56,651 bases of DNA from Thermoleophilia bacterium (GCA_028285405.1 JANQPH010000055.1:1-56651), one strand, 5' to 3'; shown: positions 42,437 to 49,839, counted from the first letter of the stretch. Numbers and translations are program-made. The notes: generated by a model from the letters alone, not told the origin.

Positions 42437-43363
42437 ATGACCTTCGTCGACCACGCTCGCATCCACGTCGAGGGCGGGGCGGGCGGCAACGGCGCCGTCT
42501 CGTTTCGGCGGGAGGCCCACGTCCCGAAAGGCGGCCCCGACGGCGGCAACGGCGGGCGGGGTGGCCGTGTCCTCATGGTCGCCGACGAGAAGGTGCCGGA
42601 CCTCGGTCGCTTCCGGTACGACATCCACCACAAGGCCGAGCGCGGTGAGCACGGCGGCGGGCGTAACCGTCACGGCGCCGCCGGGGCGGATCTGCGGCTG
42701 GCGGTGCCCCTCGGGACCCGCGTGGAGCGTGACGGGAACCTGATCGCCTCGCTCGACGAGGATGGCACCGAGATCCAGGTGGCCCAGGGCGGCGACGGGG
42801 GCGTCGGCAACCGGGCCTTCCGCTCCGCGACCCACCAGGCGCCCCGCAAGGCCGTGCCGGGCACGGGAGGCGAGGCGACCTGGCTGACGCTCGATCTGCG
42901 GCTGGCGATCGACGTGGCGATCGTCGGGCTCCCGAACTCCGGAAAGAGCGCGGTCCTGAACGCGCTCACCGGCGCGCGGGCGCCGGTCGCGGCCTACCCG
43001 CGCACCACCCAGGAGCCGGCCTTCGGCGCGCTCCGGGACGAGGCGGACCGGATCCTGCTGATCGCCGACCTCCCCGGATTGGCCGAGGACGGATCGCCGC
43101 GTCGTGACGGGCACCTGGAGCAGCTTGAGCGGGCCAGGGTGCTCGTCCACTGCGCCGCCACCGGTCCGGGCGCGATCCCGGTCGAGGACGCCCTCGCCCT
43201 CGGGCGGCCGGCGCTCCTGGAGCACGCTTCGGACACGGTGACCGAGATCACCGTCGCGACGGGGTCGGCGTCCGCCGGAGCTGCAGCCGTCGGGGTCGAT
43301 GCCGATACTGGCGAGGGAGTCGCCGATCTGCGGGCCCGGATCCTGGAGGCCCTCCGCCAGTGA
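42437..43363 (+). CDS. obg: Shortened Obg-family GTPase lacking G4 and the OCT domain
   Basis: 308 residues; actinobacterial Obg is usually above 420. The glycine-rich Obg fold is complete (GGNGGRGGRVLMVADEK, AAGADLRLAVPLGTRVERDG, AQGGDGGVGNRAF). The G domain has G1 GLPNSGKS, switch TTQEP and G3 ADLPGLAEDGS, but the region after LERARVLVHCA is collapsed and no NKxD (G4) is present. The end VGVDADTGEGVADLRARILEAL resembles G5. It may bind guanine nucleotide with altered specificity or not hydrolyse it. Obg normally assists late 50S assembly; the L21/L27 neighbours fit. ATG 42437 follows rpmA by 29 bp. Confidence 0.9.
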   Translation: MTFVDHARIHVEGGAGGNGAVSFRREAHVPKGGPDGGNGGRGGRVLMVADEKVPDLGRFRYDIHHKAERGEHGGGRNRHGAAGADLRLAVPLGTRVERDGNLIASLDEDGTEIQVAQGGDGGVGNRAFRSATHQAPRKAVPGTGGEATWLTLDLRLAIDVAIVGLPNSGKSAVLNALTGARAPVAAYPRTTQEPAFGALRDEADRILLIADLPGLAEDGSPRRDGHLEQLERARVLVHCAATGPGAIPVEDALALGRPALLEHASDTVTEITVATGSASAGAAAVGVDADTGEGVADLRARILEALRQ

Positions 43364-44469
43364 GCTCCAACGTCGTCATCGTGAAGATCGGCTCGTCGAC
43401 GATCGTCGGCGAGGACGGCCGCCTGCGCGAGGACGTGATTCGGGCGCGCGCCGCCGACGTGCTGGCGCTCCGCCAGGAGGGCCACCGGCCGGTCGTCGTC
43501 TCGAGCGGGGCCACCGCGAGCGGCCGCGGGCGGCTCGGGCTCGGGCAGCACCGGACCGCGCTCCCCGATCTGCAGGCGGCCTCGGCCGTCGGCCAGAGCG
43601 CGCTCATGGCCGAGTGGGATGCGGCGCTCGGGATCGACGGGGTCGTGGCCGCGCAGGTCCTCCTCACCTCGCACGACCTCGAGCGACGGGCGTCGTACCT
43701 GAACGCGCGCACCACGCTGCTGCGGCTGCTCGACCTCGGTGTCGTGCCGATCGTCAACGAGAACGACACGACCGCGACCGACGAGCTCACCTTCGGCGAC
43801 AACGACGTCCTCGCCGCTCACGTCGCGGTGCTGCTTCGGGCCAGGGCGCTGCTGTTGCTGACCGACCGCGAGGGGCTGCTCGCGCAGGGCGACGGGGCCC
43901 CGAGCCTGATCGACCAGGTTCCGGGCGACATCGAGCTCGACGCCCTGCCGCTCGCCGATCTCGGTGCGTCGCGGACCGGGCGCGGGGGCATGCTCAGCAA
44001 GCTGGCGGCGGCCGAGATGGCCCGCTCTGCCGGCATCACGTGCGTCGTCGCGTCTGCGCTCGAGGACGGCGTCGTCCAGGATGCACTCGCCGGCAGGCCC
44101 CGGGGAACCCGTCTGGCCCCGGCGCCGAGCGGCGAGAGCGGATTCAAGCTGTGGCTGCGCCACGCCAAGCCGAGCCGCGGAGCGGTTCGCGTCGACGACG
44201 GCGCCGCCACGGCGATGCGCCAGTCCGGTCGGTCGCTGCTTCCGGTCGGGGTCGTGGGCTCCGACGGCACCTTCGCCGCGGGCGACGCCGTCGACGTCCT
44301 CGACTCCTCGGGACGTGCCGTCGGCAAAGGCATCGCCAGCCTCTCGGCCGAGGAGGTCAGGGCCGTCGCGGGCCTCCGCAGCGAGCAGGTCAGGCGGCAG
44401 TTGCCGGATGCCTCGGGCGAGGTCATCCACCGCGACCGATTCGTCCTGGCACGGGACGACGTGGTGTAA
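43360..44469 (+). CDS. proB: Glutamate 5-kinase with PUA domain
   Basis: 369 residues from GTG 43360 (GTGA overlap with obg). It phosphorylates glutamate for proline synthesis. The amino-acid kinase fold shows VVIVKIGSSTIV, VVVSSGATASGRGRL, IVNENDTTATDELTFGDNDVLAAHVA and GRGGMLSKLAAAEMA. A C-terminal PUA domain spans about 280-365 (GAVRVDDGAATAMRQSGRSLLPVGVVG). proA follows after 7 bp. Confidence 0.95.
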   Translation: MSSNVVIVKIGSSTIVGEDGRLREDVIRARAADVLALRQEGHRPVVVSSGATASGRGRLGLGQHRTALPDLQAASAVGQSALMAEWDAALGIDGVVAAQVLLTSHDLERRASYLNARTTLLRLLDLGVVPIVNENDTTATDELTFGDNDVLAAHVAVLLRARALLLLTDREGLLAQGDGAPSLIDQVPGDIELDALPLADLGASRTGRGGMLSKLAAAEMARSAGITCVVASALEDGVVQDALAGRPRGTRLAPAPSGESGFKLWLRHAKPSRGAVRVDDGAATAMRQSGRSLLPVGVVGSDGTFAAGDAVDVLDSSGRAVGKGIASLSAEEVRAVAGLRSEQVRRQLPDASGEVIHRDRFVLARDDVV

Positions 44470-44476
44470 TGCACCC

Positions 44477-45730
44477 GTGAACGATCTCGAGAGACGCCTG
44501 CGCGAGGCGCGCGCCGCAGGGCGGGTATTGGCGACGTATTCGCCGGCCGAGAAGGCAGAGCTGCTCGAGGAGATCGCCGGCGCGCTGGAGCGGGCCGAGG
44601 AAGAGATCATCGCCGAGAACCGGGCCGATCTGGCCGAGGCGGCAGAGCGCGGGACCGACTCGGCGCTGCTCGATCGGCTCGCCCTCGATCCGGACCGGAT
44701 CGCCGGAATGGCGGGCGGCGTGAGGGCCGTCGCCGCACTTGCCGACCCCGTCGGAAGCGTGGACGGGGGCGGCCGGCTCACGAACGGGCTCGAGATCGTG
44801 CGCACCCGCGTGCCGCTCGGGGTCGTGGCCGTCGTCTACGAGGGGCGACCGAACGTGACCACCGACGCGGCGGCGCTCTGCCTGAAGAGCGGTAACGCCG
44901 CCGTCCTGCGTGGCAGCCGGATCGCGGAGCGATCCAACACCGTCCTCGGTCGGGTCCTCGTCCGGGCCCTCGAGGCGGTCGACGCGCCTCCGGCCGCGGT
45001 CACGATGCTCGGGACCGACCGCGACGAGCTGCGGGCGATGATCGCCGCCAAGGGCCAGATCGATCTGGTCATCCCGCGCGGGGGCGAGGAGCTGAAGGCG
45101 TTTCTGGAGGAGCACGCCCGGGTGCCGGTCATCTTCGCCGCGGCGGGCAACAACCACGTCTACGTCGACGCGAGCGCCGAGCCCGGGATGGCGCGCGAGA
45201 TCACGGTCAACGCCAAGGTCCAGCGCCCGGGGGTCTGCAACGCGGCCGAGACGCTCCTGGTCCATCGTGACGCCGCGCCCGCCGTGCTCGCCGACCTCGT
45301 CCACGACCTCGAGGACAACGGCGTGGAGCTGCGCGTGTCCGCCGAGGCCAAGGCGGCGCTCGGCAACGGCGCGGAATCGCTCGCGGACGCGAGCGAGGAC
45401 GACTACGCAACCGAGTTCCTCGCGCTGGTGATGGCCGTGCACGTCGTCGACTCGCTCGAGGACGCCATCGCCCACGTCAACGAGTTCGGCTCGGGGCACA
45501 GCGAGGCGATCGTCACCCGCGATCTGGAGGCGGCCGAGACGTTTCGTCACCTCGTCGACGCCGCCGCGGTCTACGTCAACGCGTCGACCCGGTTCACCGA
45601 CGGCGGCGTGTTCGGGATGGGCGCCGAGATCGGCATCTCGACCCAGAAGCTGCATGCCCGTGGTCCGATCGGCCTGACCGAGCTGACGACCACGAAGTAC
45701 CTCGTCACCGGGGACGGGCACGTCCGCTAG
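44477..45730 (+). CDS. proA: Glutamate-5-semialdehyde dehydrogenase (gamma-glutamyl phosphate reductase)
   Basis: 417 residues from GTG 44477. It reduces gamma-glutamyl phosphate to the semialdehyde. The conserved VPLGVVAVVYEGRPNVTTDAAALCLKSGNAAVLRGS, the catalytic cysteine in VQRPGVCNAAETLLVH, and STRFTDGGVFGMGAEIGISTQKLHARGPIGLTELTTTKY are intact. The gene starts 7 bp after proB. The following nadD frame begins near or within its last codons. Confidence 0.95.
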   Translation: MNDLERRLREARAAGRVLATYSPAEKAELLEEIAGALERAEEEIIAENRADLAEAAERGTDSALLDRLALDPDRIAGMAGGVRAVAALADPVGSVDGGGRLTNGLEIVRTRVPLGVVAVVYEGRPNVTTDAAALCLKSGNAAVLRGSRIAERSNTVLGRVLVRALEAVDAPPAAVTMLGTDRDELRAMIAAKGQIDLVIPRGGEELKAFLEEHARVPVIFAAAGNNHVYVDASAEPGMAREITVNAKVQRPGVCNAAETLLVHRDAAPAVLADLVHDLEDNGVELRVSAEAKAALGNGAESLADASEDDYATEFLALVMAVHVVDSLEDAIAHVNEFGSGHSEAIVTRDLEAAETFRHLVDAAAVYVNASTRFTDGGVFGMGAEIGISTQKLHARGPIGLTELTTTKYLVTGDGHVR

Positions 45731-45746
45731 CCCGAACGCCGCCCGA

Positions 45747-46382
45747 ATCGGGCTCCTGGGAGGGAGCTTCGATCCGGTGCACATCGGTCACCTGATCGTC
45801 GCGACCGAGGCGCGCTGGCAGCTCGGCCTCGACGAGGTGTGGCTCGTGCCCGCGCTGGCGCCACCGCACAAGCCCGCCGGGCCGCGCCTCGACCCCGAGC
45901 TGCGCGCCCGGCTCGTCGAGCTAGCCGTCGCGGAGGACGATCGCCTTCGGCTCTCACGGATCGAGCTCGACCGGCCGCCGCCGAGTTACACGGTTGACAC
46001 GCTTGGCGAGGTGTCCAGCGACCTCCCGGAGGCGGAGCTCTGGTTCATCATGGGCGCCGATCAGCTGCTCGGTCTCCCGACGTGGCGCGATCCTGAGGGG
46101 ATCCTCGCGCGAGCGCGGCTGGCCGTCGTTCCCCGTGGCGCCGCGGTTGCCGAGGAGCTGTCGGATGCCGCCGACGACATCGCCCCGGGGCAGGTCGACT
46201 GGGTCGTCATGCCCGAGATCGGCATCTCGTCGAGCTTGATCCGCCGCAGGATGGAGGATGGCCGCCCGATCACGCACCTGGTTCCCGCTACCGTCGAGCG
46301 GGAGCTTCGTCGTGCGGGTTTGGTAGCGTCACCGGCGTCCATGGAGCCCCACGAAGGCACCGAGTCTCGCCGCTCGAGCTGA
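45747..46382 (+). CDS. nadD: Nicotinate-nucleotide adenylyltransferase with no canonical start codon
   Basis: Makes nicotinate adenine dinucleotide from nicotinate mononucleotide, after NadC. RIGLLGGSFDPVHIGHLIVATEA is the nucleotidyltransferase GGSFDPxHxGH block, followed by WLVPALAPPHKP, IMGADQLLGLPTW and the C-terminal ISSSLIRRRM. The first canonical codon in frame, GTG 45777, lies inside this motif (the V of DPVH) and cannot be the start. No ATG, GTG or TTG lies between the block and at least 45690. ATC 45747, ACG 45720 or CTG 45756 are the only candidates; ATC is used here to keep the first beta strand. It ends in a CTGA overlap with rsfS. Confidence 0.88.
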   Translation: MGLLGGSFDPVHIGHLIVATEARWQLGLDEVWLVPALAPPHKPAGPRLDPELRARLVELAVAEDDRLRLSRIELDRPPPSYTVDTLGEVSSDLPEAELWFIMGADQLLGLPTWRDPEGILARARLAVVPRGAAVAEELSDAADDIAPGQVDWVVMPEIGISSSLIRRRMEDGRPITHLVPATVERELRRAGLVASPASMEPHEGTESRRSS

Positions 46383-46717
46383 GCTACGCAGCCGCCTCTG
46401 CGGCCGCCTCGAAGAAAGCCCGGGACGTCGTGATCATGGACGTCCGCGAGCTGGTGACCTATACGGACTATCTCGTCGTCTGCAGCGGGCAGACCCCGCG
46501 CCAGGTGGCGGCGATCGCCGACGAGGTCCGGTTCCGGCTGAAGAACGACCACGGCGTGATCGCCCACAGCGTCGACGGCGACAGCCAGGCCGACTGGGTG
46601 CTGATCGACCTGCTCGACATCGTCGTCCATGTGTTCACGCCCGAGGCGCGGGAGTTCTACCGCCTCGACCGCCTCTGGCACGACGCCCCGCGCGAGGAGA
46701 TCGCCGCCGCCTCCTGA
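46379..46717 (+). CDS. rsfS: Ribosomal silencing factor RsfS
   Basis: 112 residues from CTG 46379, overlapping the nadD stop as CTGA. The family N-terminus AAASKKARDVVIMDVRELVTYTDYLVVCSG is encoded in frame upstream of the first canonical start (GTG 46430), which would cut off the conserved KKxxD helix. TPRQVAAIADEVRFRLK, SQADWVLIDLLDIVVHVFTPEAREFYRLDRLW complete the domain. It binds L14 and blocks subunit joining in starvation. The nadD-rsfS order is typical. Confidence 0.94.
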   Translation: MSYAAASAAASKKARDVVIMDVRELVTYTDYLVVCSGQTPRQVAAIADEVRFRLKNDHGVIAHSVDGDSQADWVLIDLLDIVVHVFTPEAREFYRLDRLWHDAPREEIAAAS

Positions 46718-46767
46718 GGCCGCCGCGCGGACACCGCGCGCGCATCGCCGCGGGCGGCCGGTCGCGG

Positions 46768-46773
46768 TACACT
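46768..46773 (+). promoter_or_regulatory. -10 box (TACACT) of tRNA-Ala
   Basis: TACACT ends 11 bp before the first tRNA base. No obvious -35 is seen. Confidence 0.45.
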
Positions 46774-46784
46774 GCCGGCTTCCC

Positions 46785-46857
46785 GGGGGATTAGCTCAGC
46801 TGGGAGAGCGCTACGCTGGCAGCGTAGAGGTCGCGGGTTCGAGCCCCGCATCCTCCA
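46785..46857 (+). tRNA. tRNA-Ala (anticodon GGC), attachment site of an integrated element
   Basis: The acceptor GGGGGAT (46785-46791) pairs with ATCCTCC (46850-46856) with one G-T pair, and the discriminator is A. The anticodon stem CTACG/CGTAG has loop CTGGCAG, and the T stem GCGGG/CCCGC encloses TTCGAGC. Bases 46815-46857 are repeated at 51802-51844. The tRNA stays intact because the element brings an identical 3' half. Confidence 0.97.
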
Positions 46858-48010
46858 CTTCCGAAACCCCCCGCTCAGGCGGGGTTTCTTTGTGACCACG
46901 TGACGAACGGAGCACCGCGACGGTTGCCTCTGTCGCACTCCTGTCGCACACCCTCGCGCGGGCCGAGCGGATCTCGTCGACCATCGTGACTCCTGTCCGG
47001 AGCTGCGCCTCGGCGAACATGTGCGCGTAGCGCTCGAGGCAGACGCGCGGGGAGTGTCCGGCCATCGCCGCGACGTACGGAACGCTTCGGCCCTCGTGGA
47101 TCAGGAGGGACACGAACGTGTGGCGGAGATCGTACGGCGCCGCCTTGATCCCAGCTGCTTTGATCGCCTTCGCCCACACGCGGTTCCGCCAGTTCGTAAG
47201 GTCCCAGAGCCCACCCTCGGGTGGGGGGAAGATGAGCTCGTCGTGGCCGTGCGCCTTCGGCCGGATTGCTTCAAGGTCCTCGGCGAGCGGCTCGACGATC
47301 TCGACGGCTCGCATCCGGCCCGTCTTGGTCCGCTCGCTCAGCTCACCATGCGTATACGTTCGCGACACCGCGATCGTGCGTCCGATGTCGGACCACCGTA
47401 AGGGCAGCGCCTCCTCCGGTCGCAGGCCGCCGTACCCGAGGACCGAGACGAGTGCCGCGTCGCGAGGATCGGCCATCTTCTGCCGAACGCGCTCGACGTC
47501 GGGCGGCGTCAGCGCCCGCGGCCGCTTCACCTGGACCTTCAGCCGCCGGATCCCCTGGCAGGGGTTCGCCGGCACCTTTCGGGCCCGGCGGGCCGAGGAG
47601 AGGGCGGAGGAGAGGATCCCGAGAGCCTGGTTGGCCTGGGGGTGAGGGCAGCCTTCCGCCAGAGTTTCGCCGCGCCGCTGCATGACCCGGTCTTCGCCGA
47701 GATCTCTCAGGGGCACGTGGCCGATGTAGGGCGTGATCCACCTATCGATGACGGCGCCCCGATTGGACTTTGTCGACTGTGCCCACCCTGGGGCCTCCCG
47801 CGTCCACCATGTGTCCAGCCACTTGGAGAGCGGCTCCGGGGAGGGTTCGGCCGGCGCGTAAGCACCGAGCTGGGCGCGGCGCCTTCGCTCGGCCTCGAAG
47901 TCATCAGCGTCCTTCTTGCGATCGAAGACCCGGGACCGCTGGCGTCCTCCTTCGCGCCAGCGCACCTCGTAGAAGCGGCGCCCATTGCGGAGCCTCCGCT
48001 GGACGCTCAC
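46811..48010 (-). CDS. int: Tyrosine-type site-specific integrase
   Basis: 399 residues from GTG 48010, a GTGA overlap with the gene before it; GGAGGG (48020-48015) is 4 nt upstream. The N-terminal arm-binding domain reads RRFYEVRWREGGRQRSRVFDRKKDADDF, then a SAM-like core-binding domain (about 60-155). In the catalytic domain are R197 (GYGGLRPEEAL), R296 in YDLRHTFVS (the usual first His of HxxR is Tyr), H319 (MAGHS) and nucleophile Y328 (LERYAHMF). The last 30 codons run through the terminator and attL, and the stop lies in the tRNA anticodon stem, so the C-terminal end changes on excision. Confidence 0.92.
   Translation of the reverse strand: MSVQRRLRNGRRFYEVRWREGGRQRSRVFDRKKDADDFEAERRRRAQLGAYAPAEPSPEPLSKWLDTWWTREAPGWAQSTKSNRGAVIDRWITPYIGHVPLRDLGEDRVMQRRGETLAEGCPHPQANQALGILSSALSSARRARKVPANPCQGIRRLKVQVKRPRALTPPDVERVRQKMADPRDAALVSVLGYGGLRPEEALPLRWSDIGRTIAVSRTYTHGELSERTKTGRMRAVEIVEPLAEDLEAIRPKAHGHDELIFPPPEGGLWDLTNWRNRVWAKAIKAAGIKAAPYDLRHTFVSLLIHEGRSVPYVAAMAGHSPRVCLERYAHMFAEAQLRTGVTMVDEIRSARARVCDRSATEATVAVLRSSRGHKETPPERGVSEVEDAGLEPATSTLPA
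46815..46857 (+). repeat. attL, 43-bp direct repeat within tRNA-Ala
   Basis: Identical over 43 bp to 51802-51844, from the anticodon loop to the last base of the tRNA. Flanking bases differ on both sides. It marks the left edge of a 4,987-bp integrated element. Confidence 0.92.
46863..46891 (+). terminator. Rho-independent terminator after tRNA-Ala, supplied by the element
   Basis: CCCCGC (46869-46874), loop TCAG, GCGGGG (46879-46884), extended by GAAA/TTTC with a 2-nt bulge, then CTTT. It lies 5 bp past attL, so it belongs to the element and replaces the original tRNA terminator, now at 51854. Confidence 0.75.
46932..46949. repeat. Putative integrase arm-type site, left
   Basis: GTCGCACTCCTGTCGCAC: two GTCGCAC units 11 bp apart. 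17 of 18 bases match the site at 51664-51681. It lies within the integrase coding region, 75 bp from attL. Confidence 0.6.
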
Positions 48011-48249
48011 GGGGCCCTCCAACAACCCAGGTTGCAGTTACCGCGACGGTCGACCCGCCGCGGCAGTTGCCACTTCCGGCACCTCTGACACTGGACTCGA
48101 AGGTTCCTCAAGCGAGCCTCCTCGCGCGAGATCTCGTCCCGGCGGCCTGGGCCTTCGACGACGAGGTCGCCTGCGTCGTTCACGCCAAGAAAGGTACCCT
48201 CGATCCACGTCGCGTTTTCTCTCCATTGAGCACGGGGCAAGCCACTCAC
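48007..48249 (-). CDS. Small zinc-ribbon-like protein coupled to the integrase
   Basis: 80 residues from GTG 48249. Its start overlaps the stop of the gene before it (GTGA), and its own stop overlaps the integrase start (GTGA at 48010-48007), so all three are translated together. The C-terminal part, VQCQRCRKWQLPRRVDRRGNCNLGC, has CxxC plus CxxxC and could bind zinc. The N-terminal part looks like a small beta domain (ATWIEGTFLGVNDAGDLVVEG). In integrative elements such a gene often encodes a recombination directionality factor, which is a reasonable but unproven role here. Confidence 0.6.
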   Translation of the reverse strand: MSGLPRAQWRENATWIEGTFLGVNDAGDLVVEGPGRRDEISREEARLRNLRVQCQRCRKWQLPRRVDRRGNCNLGCWRAP

Positions 48250-48455
48250 AGGCCACTGCCCGAAGCCGATCGCGAAGCGCTCCAGCGGGGAGCTTGAGGC
48301 AGTCTCGCCTCCTTGCCGTCAGTCGCGAGCGGCTCTCTCTCTACCACCGGCTCCTCCTCTTGTGGGGCATGTGAGGGGGCAACCGGTGACGGCGTCGGCA
48401 GGTGCTGAATGGGTAGATCGAGTACCGGCGGTGCCAGGTAGCCTCGGTCACGCAT
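48246..48455 (-). CDS. Small proline-rich protein leading the integrase operon
   Basis: 69 residues from ATG 48455 with a strong ribosome site, GGAGGGAG, 6 nt upstream. The sequence RDRGYLAPPVLDLPIQHLPTPSPVAPSHAP is proline-rich, followed by acidic and basic segments. No domain is recognised and it looks disordered. The strong ribosome site and the GTGA overlap with the next gene support it as coding. Its promoter is at 48553-48525. Confidence 0.55.
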   Translation of the reverse strand: MRDRGYLAPPVLDLPIQHLPTPSPVAPSHAPQEEEPVVEREPLATDGKEARLPQAPRWSASRSASGSGL

Positions 48456-48524
48456 CGGAGACTCCCTCCGCTGCCACGGCCCGGGGCGTTGGCGCGCCGC
48501 CGGGCCACTCGTGATCGTGGGAGC

Positions 48525-48553
48525 AGCCTACCTGCGGGCCATCTTGCCGTCAC
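48525..48553 (-). promoter_or_regulatory. Promoter of the integrase operon
   Basis: On the minus strand, GTGACG (48553-48548), 17-bp spacer, TAGGCT (48530-48525). Its -35 overlaps the -35 of the rightward promoter (48544-48549), so one regulator could switch both directions. Confidence 0.5.
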
Positions 48554-48573
48554 GCTCGCGCGCCTCCTAGGAT
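48544..48573 (+). promoter_or_regulatory. Promoter of the rightward small gene
   Basis: TTGCCG (48544-48549), 18-bp spacer, TAGGAT (48568-48573), divergent from the integrase promoter with overlapping -35 elements. Confidence 0.5.
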
Positions 48574-48607
48574 CATCCTTGGAGAGCGAACTGGCCCGGA
48601 GGCCGCC

Positions 48608-48793
48608 ATGACTTGGAGAGTTCGTGTACTCGGTGAGGAAGACGAGCCTTACACGGTTGAGAACATCACCAAGCGTCCCGAGATCCTCGAGAGCGGTGCG
48701 ATCACCTTTGTCGGGAGTGACGACCGGGACGCTCTGGAGACCATCATTCCGGCTGGGCGCTGGCTCTGGGCAGAGCGACTGGAAGACGAGTAG
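48608..48793 (+). CDS. Small acidic protein of the element
   Basis: 61 residues from ATG 48608 with GGAGG 5 nt upstream. MTWRVRVLGEEDEPYTVENITKRPEILESGAITFVGSDD reads like a small mixed beta/alpha protein. It is strongly acidic with no signal peptide or membrane helix, and the family is not recognised. It is divergent from the integrase operon, with promoters whose -35 boxes overlap. Acidic small proteins in this position may be anti-repressors or DNA mimics; this is speculation. Its GC content looks lower than the core genes. Confidence 0.6.
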   Translation: MTWRVRVLGEEDEPYTVENITKRPEILESGAITFVGSDDRDALETIIPAGRWLWAERLEDE

Positions 48794-48902
48794 GCGGGCG
48801 GCGGTTCGAGAGGGAGCCGCTGAGCTTGTTGGCGCGGCGCGAGGCGGGATCACGCTTCCGCGCGAGGCGACGGGGGAACCGCCCCTCGTGCTCGTAGGCT
48901 GA

Positions 48903-49463
48903 AGTGGCCAAAACGAGCTCGCCTTCATGGTCGCCGAGGCGATCGAGACGCAGACGCTCACCGGGGATGGGAACGCGCCGAACCTCGCCGGGATCTTGAA
49001 CGTCTCGGGTGTCCAGGCTCAGGCCAAGGGCGGCGATCCGGTTCCGGACGCGATTCATAAGGCCATGACCAAGATCCGGGTGGGCGCCTCGAAGGCTGAG
49101 CCCACCCACGTGGTCCTCCACCCGAACGACTGGGAGGGGATCGCGCTCCTTCGGACCGCCGACGGCGAGTACATCTGGGGCCCGCCGTCCGGCACGGGGC
49201 CGATGACGGTCCACGGGCTCCCGGTGATCCTCACCCTCGGGCTGACTGAGGGCACGGGCCTGGTCGGCGCGTTCTCGGAGGAGAACCTCTACGTGGTCGA
49301 GCGCGAGAGCGTGCGGATCGAGTGGACGGGCTCCGTGCCGACCACGGTCAGCTCAGTCGACACGAGCACCTTCCACACCAGCCAGACTGTGTTCCGCGCC
49401 GAGGCGCGTGTCGGACTGGCGGTCAGCCGCCCGTCGGCTTTCTGCACGGTCACCGGCATCTGA
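48903..49463 (+). pseudogene. HK97-type major capsid protein, N-terminally truncated remnant
   Basis: The frame begins right after a stop at 48900 and reads NELAFMVAEAIETQTLTGDGNAPNLAGILNVSG, then an HK97-fold C-terminal half (THVVLHPNDWEGIALLRTADGEYIWG, VHGLPVILTLGLTEGTGLVGAF, VERESVRIEWTG, FRAEARVGLAVSRPSAFCTVTG). The E-domain/A-domain junction and A domain are present; the scaffold, N-arm and first half (about 150-200 residues) are missing. ATG 48927 allows a 178-residue product but has no ribosome site. It shows that the element derives from a tailed-phage genome. No other structural gene is visible. Confidence 0.75.
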
Positions 49464-49826
49464 TCCGAGAGCTTCGTCCCTTCCAATGGTGAGGGGCCGG
49501 AGGCGCCGGCCGTGTGGACGGCGGCGCGCCGTAGGAATCGGCGCGGAGCACCACCTCCCTGCCTCGCGGCGGCGGCCTCGGGCCGCTTGAGGGGGATACC
49601 CCCAACGAAATCGCTCGCCACGACGCGACAACTGCGGGACGCGGCGGGGAACTGAACGCTCAGATGCACGAGGATCTCCGACCGCGCCGGGTCTTCCGGC
49701 GCCCCTTCGGTGGTCGAGCGGACGCCGCCGAGAAGCCGACCTAGCCGCACATCACCTTGACCATGGCTGGCTGGCCGTCCGGGGCCACCGGGCCTAAACA
49801 GAATCGACGGGCGCCGAGGCGGCTGC
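49464..49826. other. Gap between capsid remnant and the leaderless cassette
   Basis: About 363 bp with no frame I can support on either strand. Short open stretches exist but have no ribosome site or recognisable sequence. It is probably decayed phage DNA. Confidence 0.5.
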
Positions 49827-49832
49827 TAGGAT
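49804..49832 (+). promoter_or_regulatory. Leaderless promoter of the cassette (TCGACG-N17-TAGGAT)
   Basis: TCGACG (49804-49809) and TAGGAT (49827-49832) are 17 bp apart, and GTG 49840 follows after 7 nt. This fixes the strand and start of the 221-aa gene. Confidence 0.55.
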
Positions 49833-49839
49833 TCTCGTC

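Noticed and set aside
49464-49826. Further phage structural genes after the capsid remnant
   Set aside because: No frame in the gap shows a recognisable phage motif, ribosome site or conserved length.
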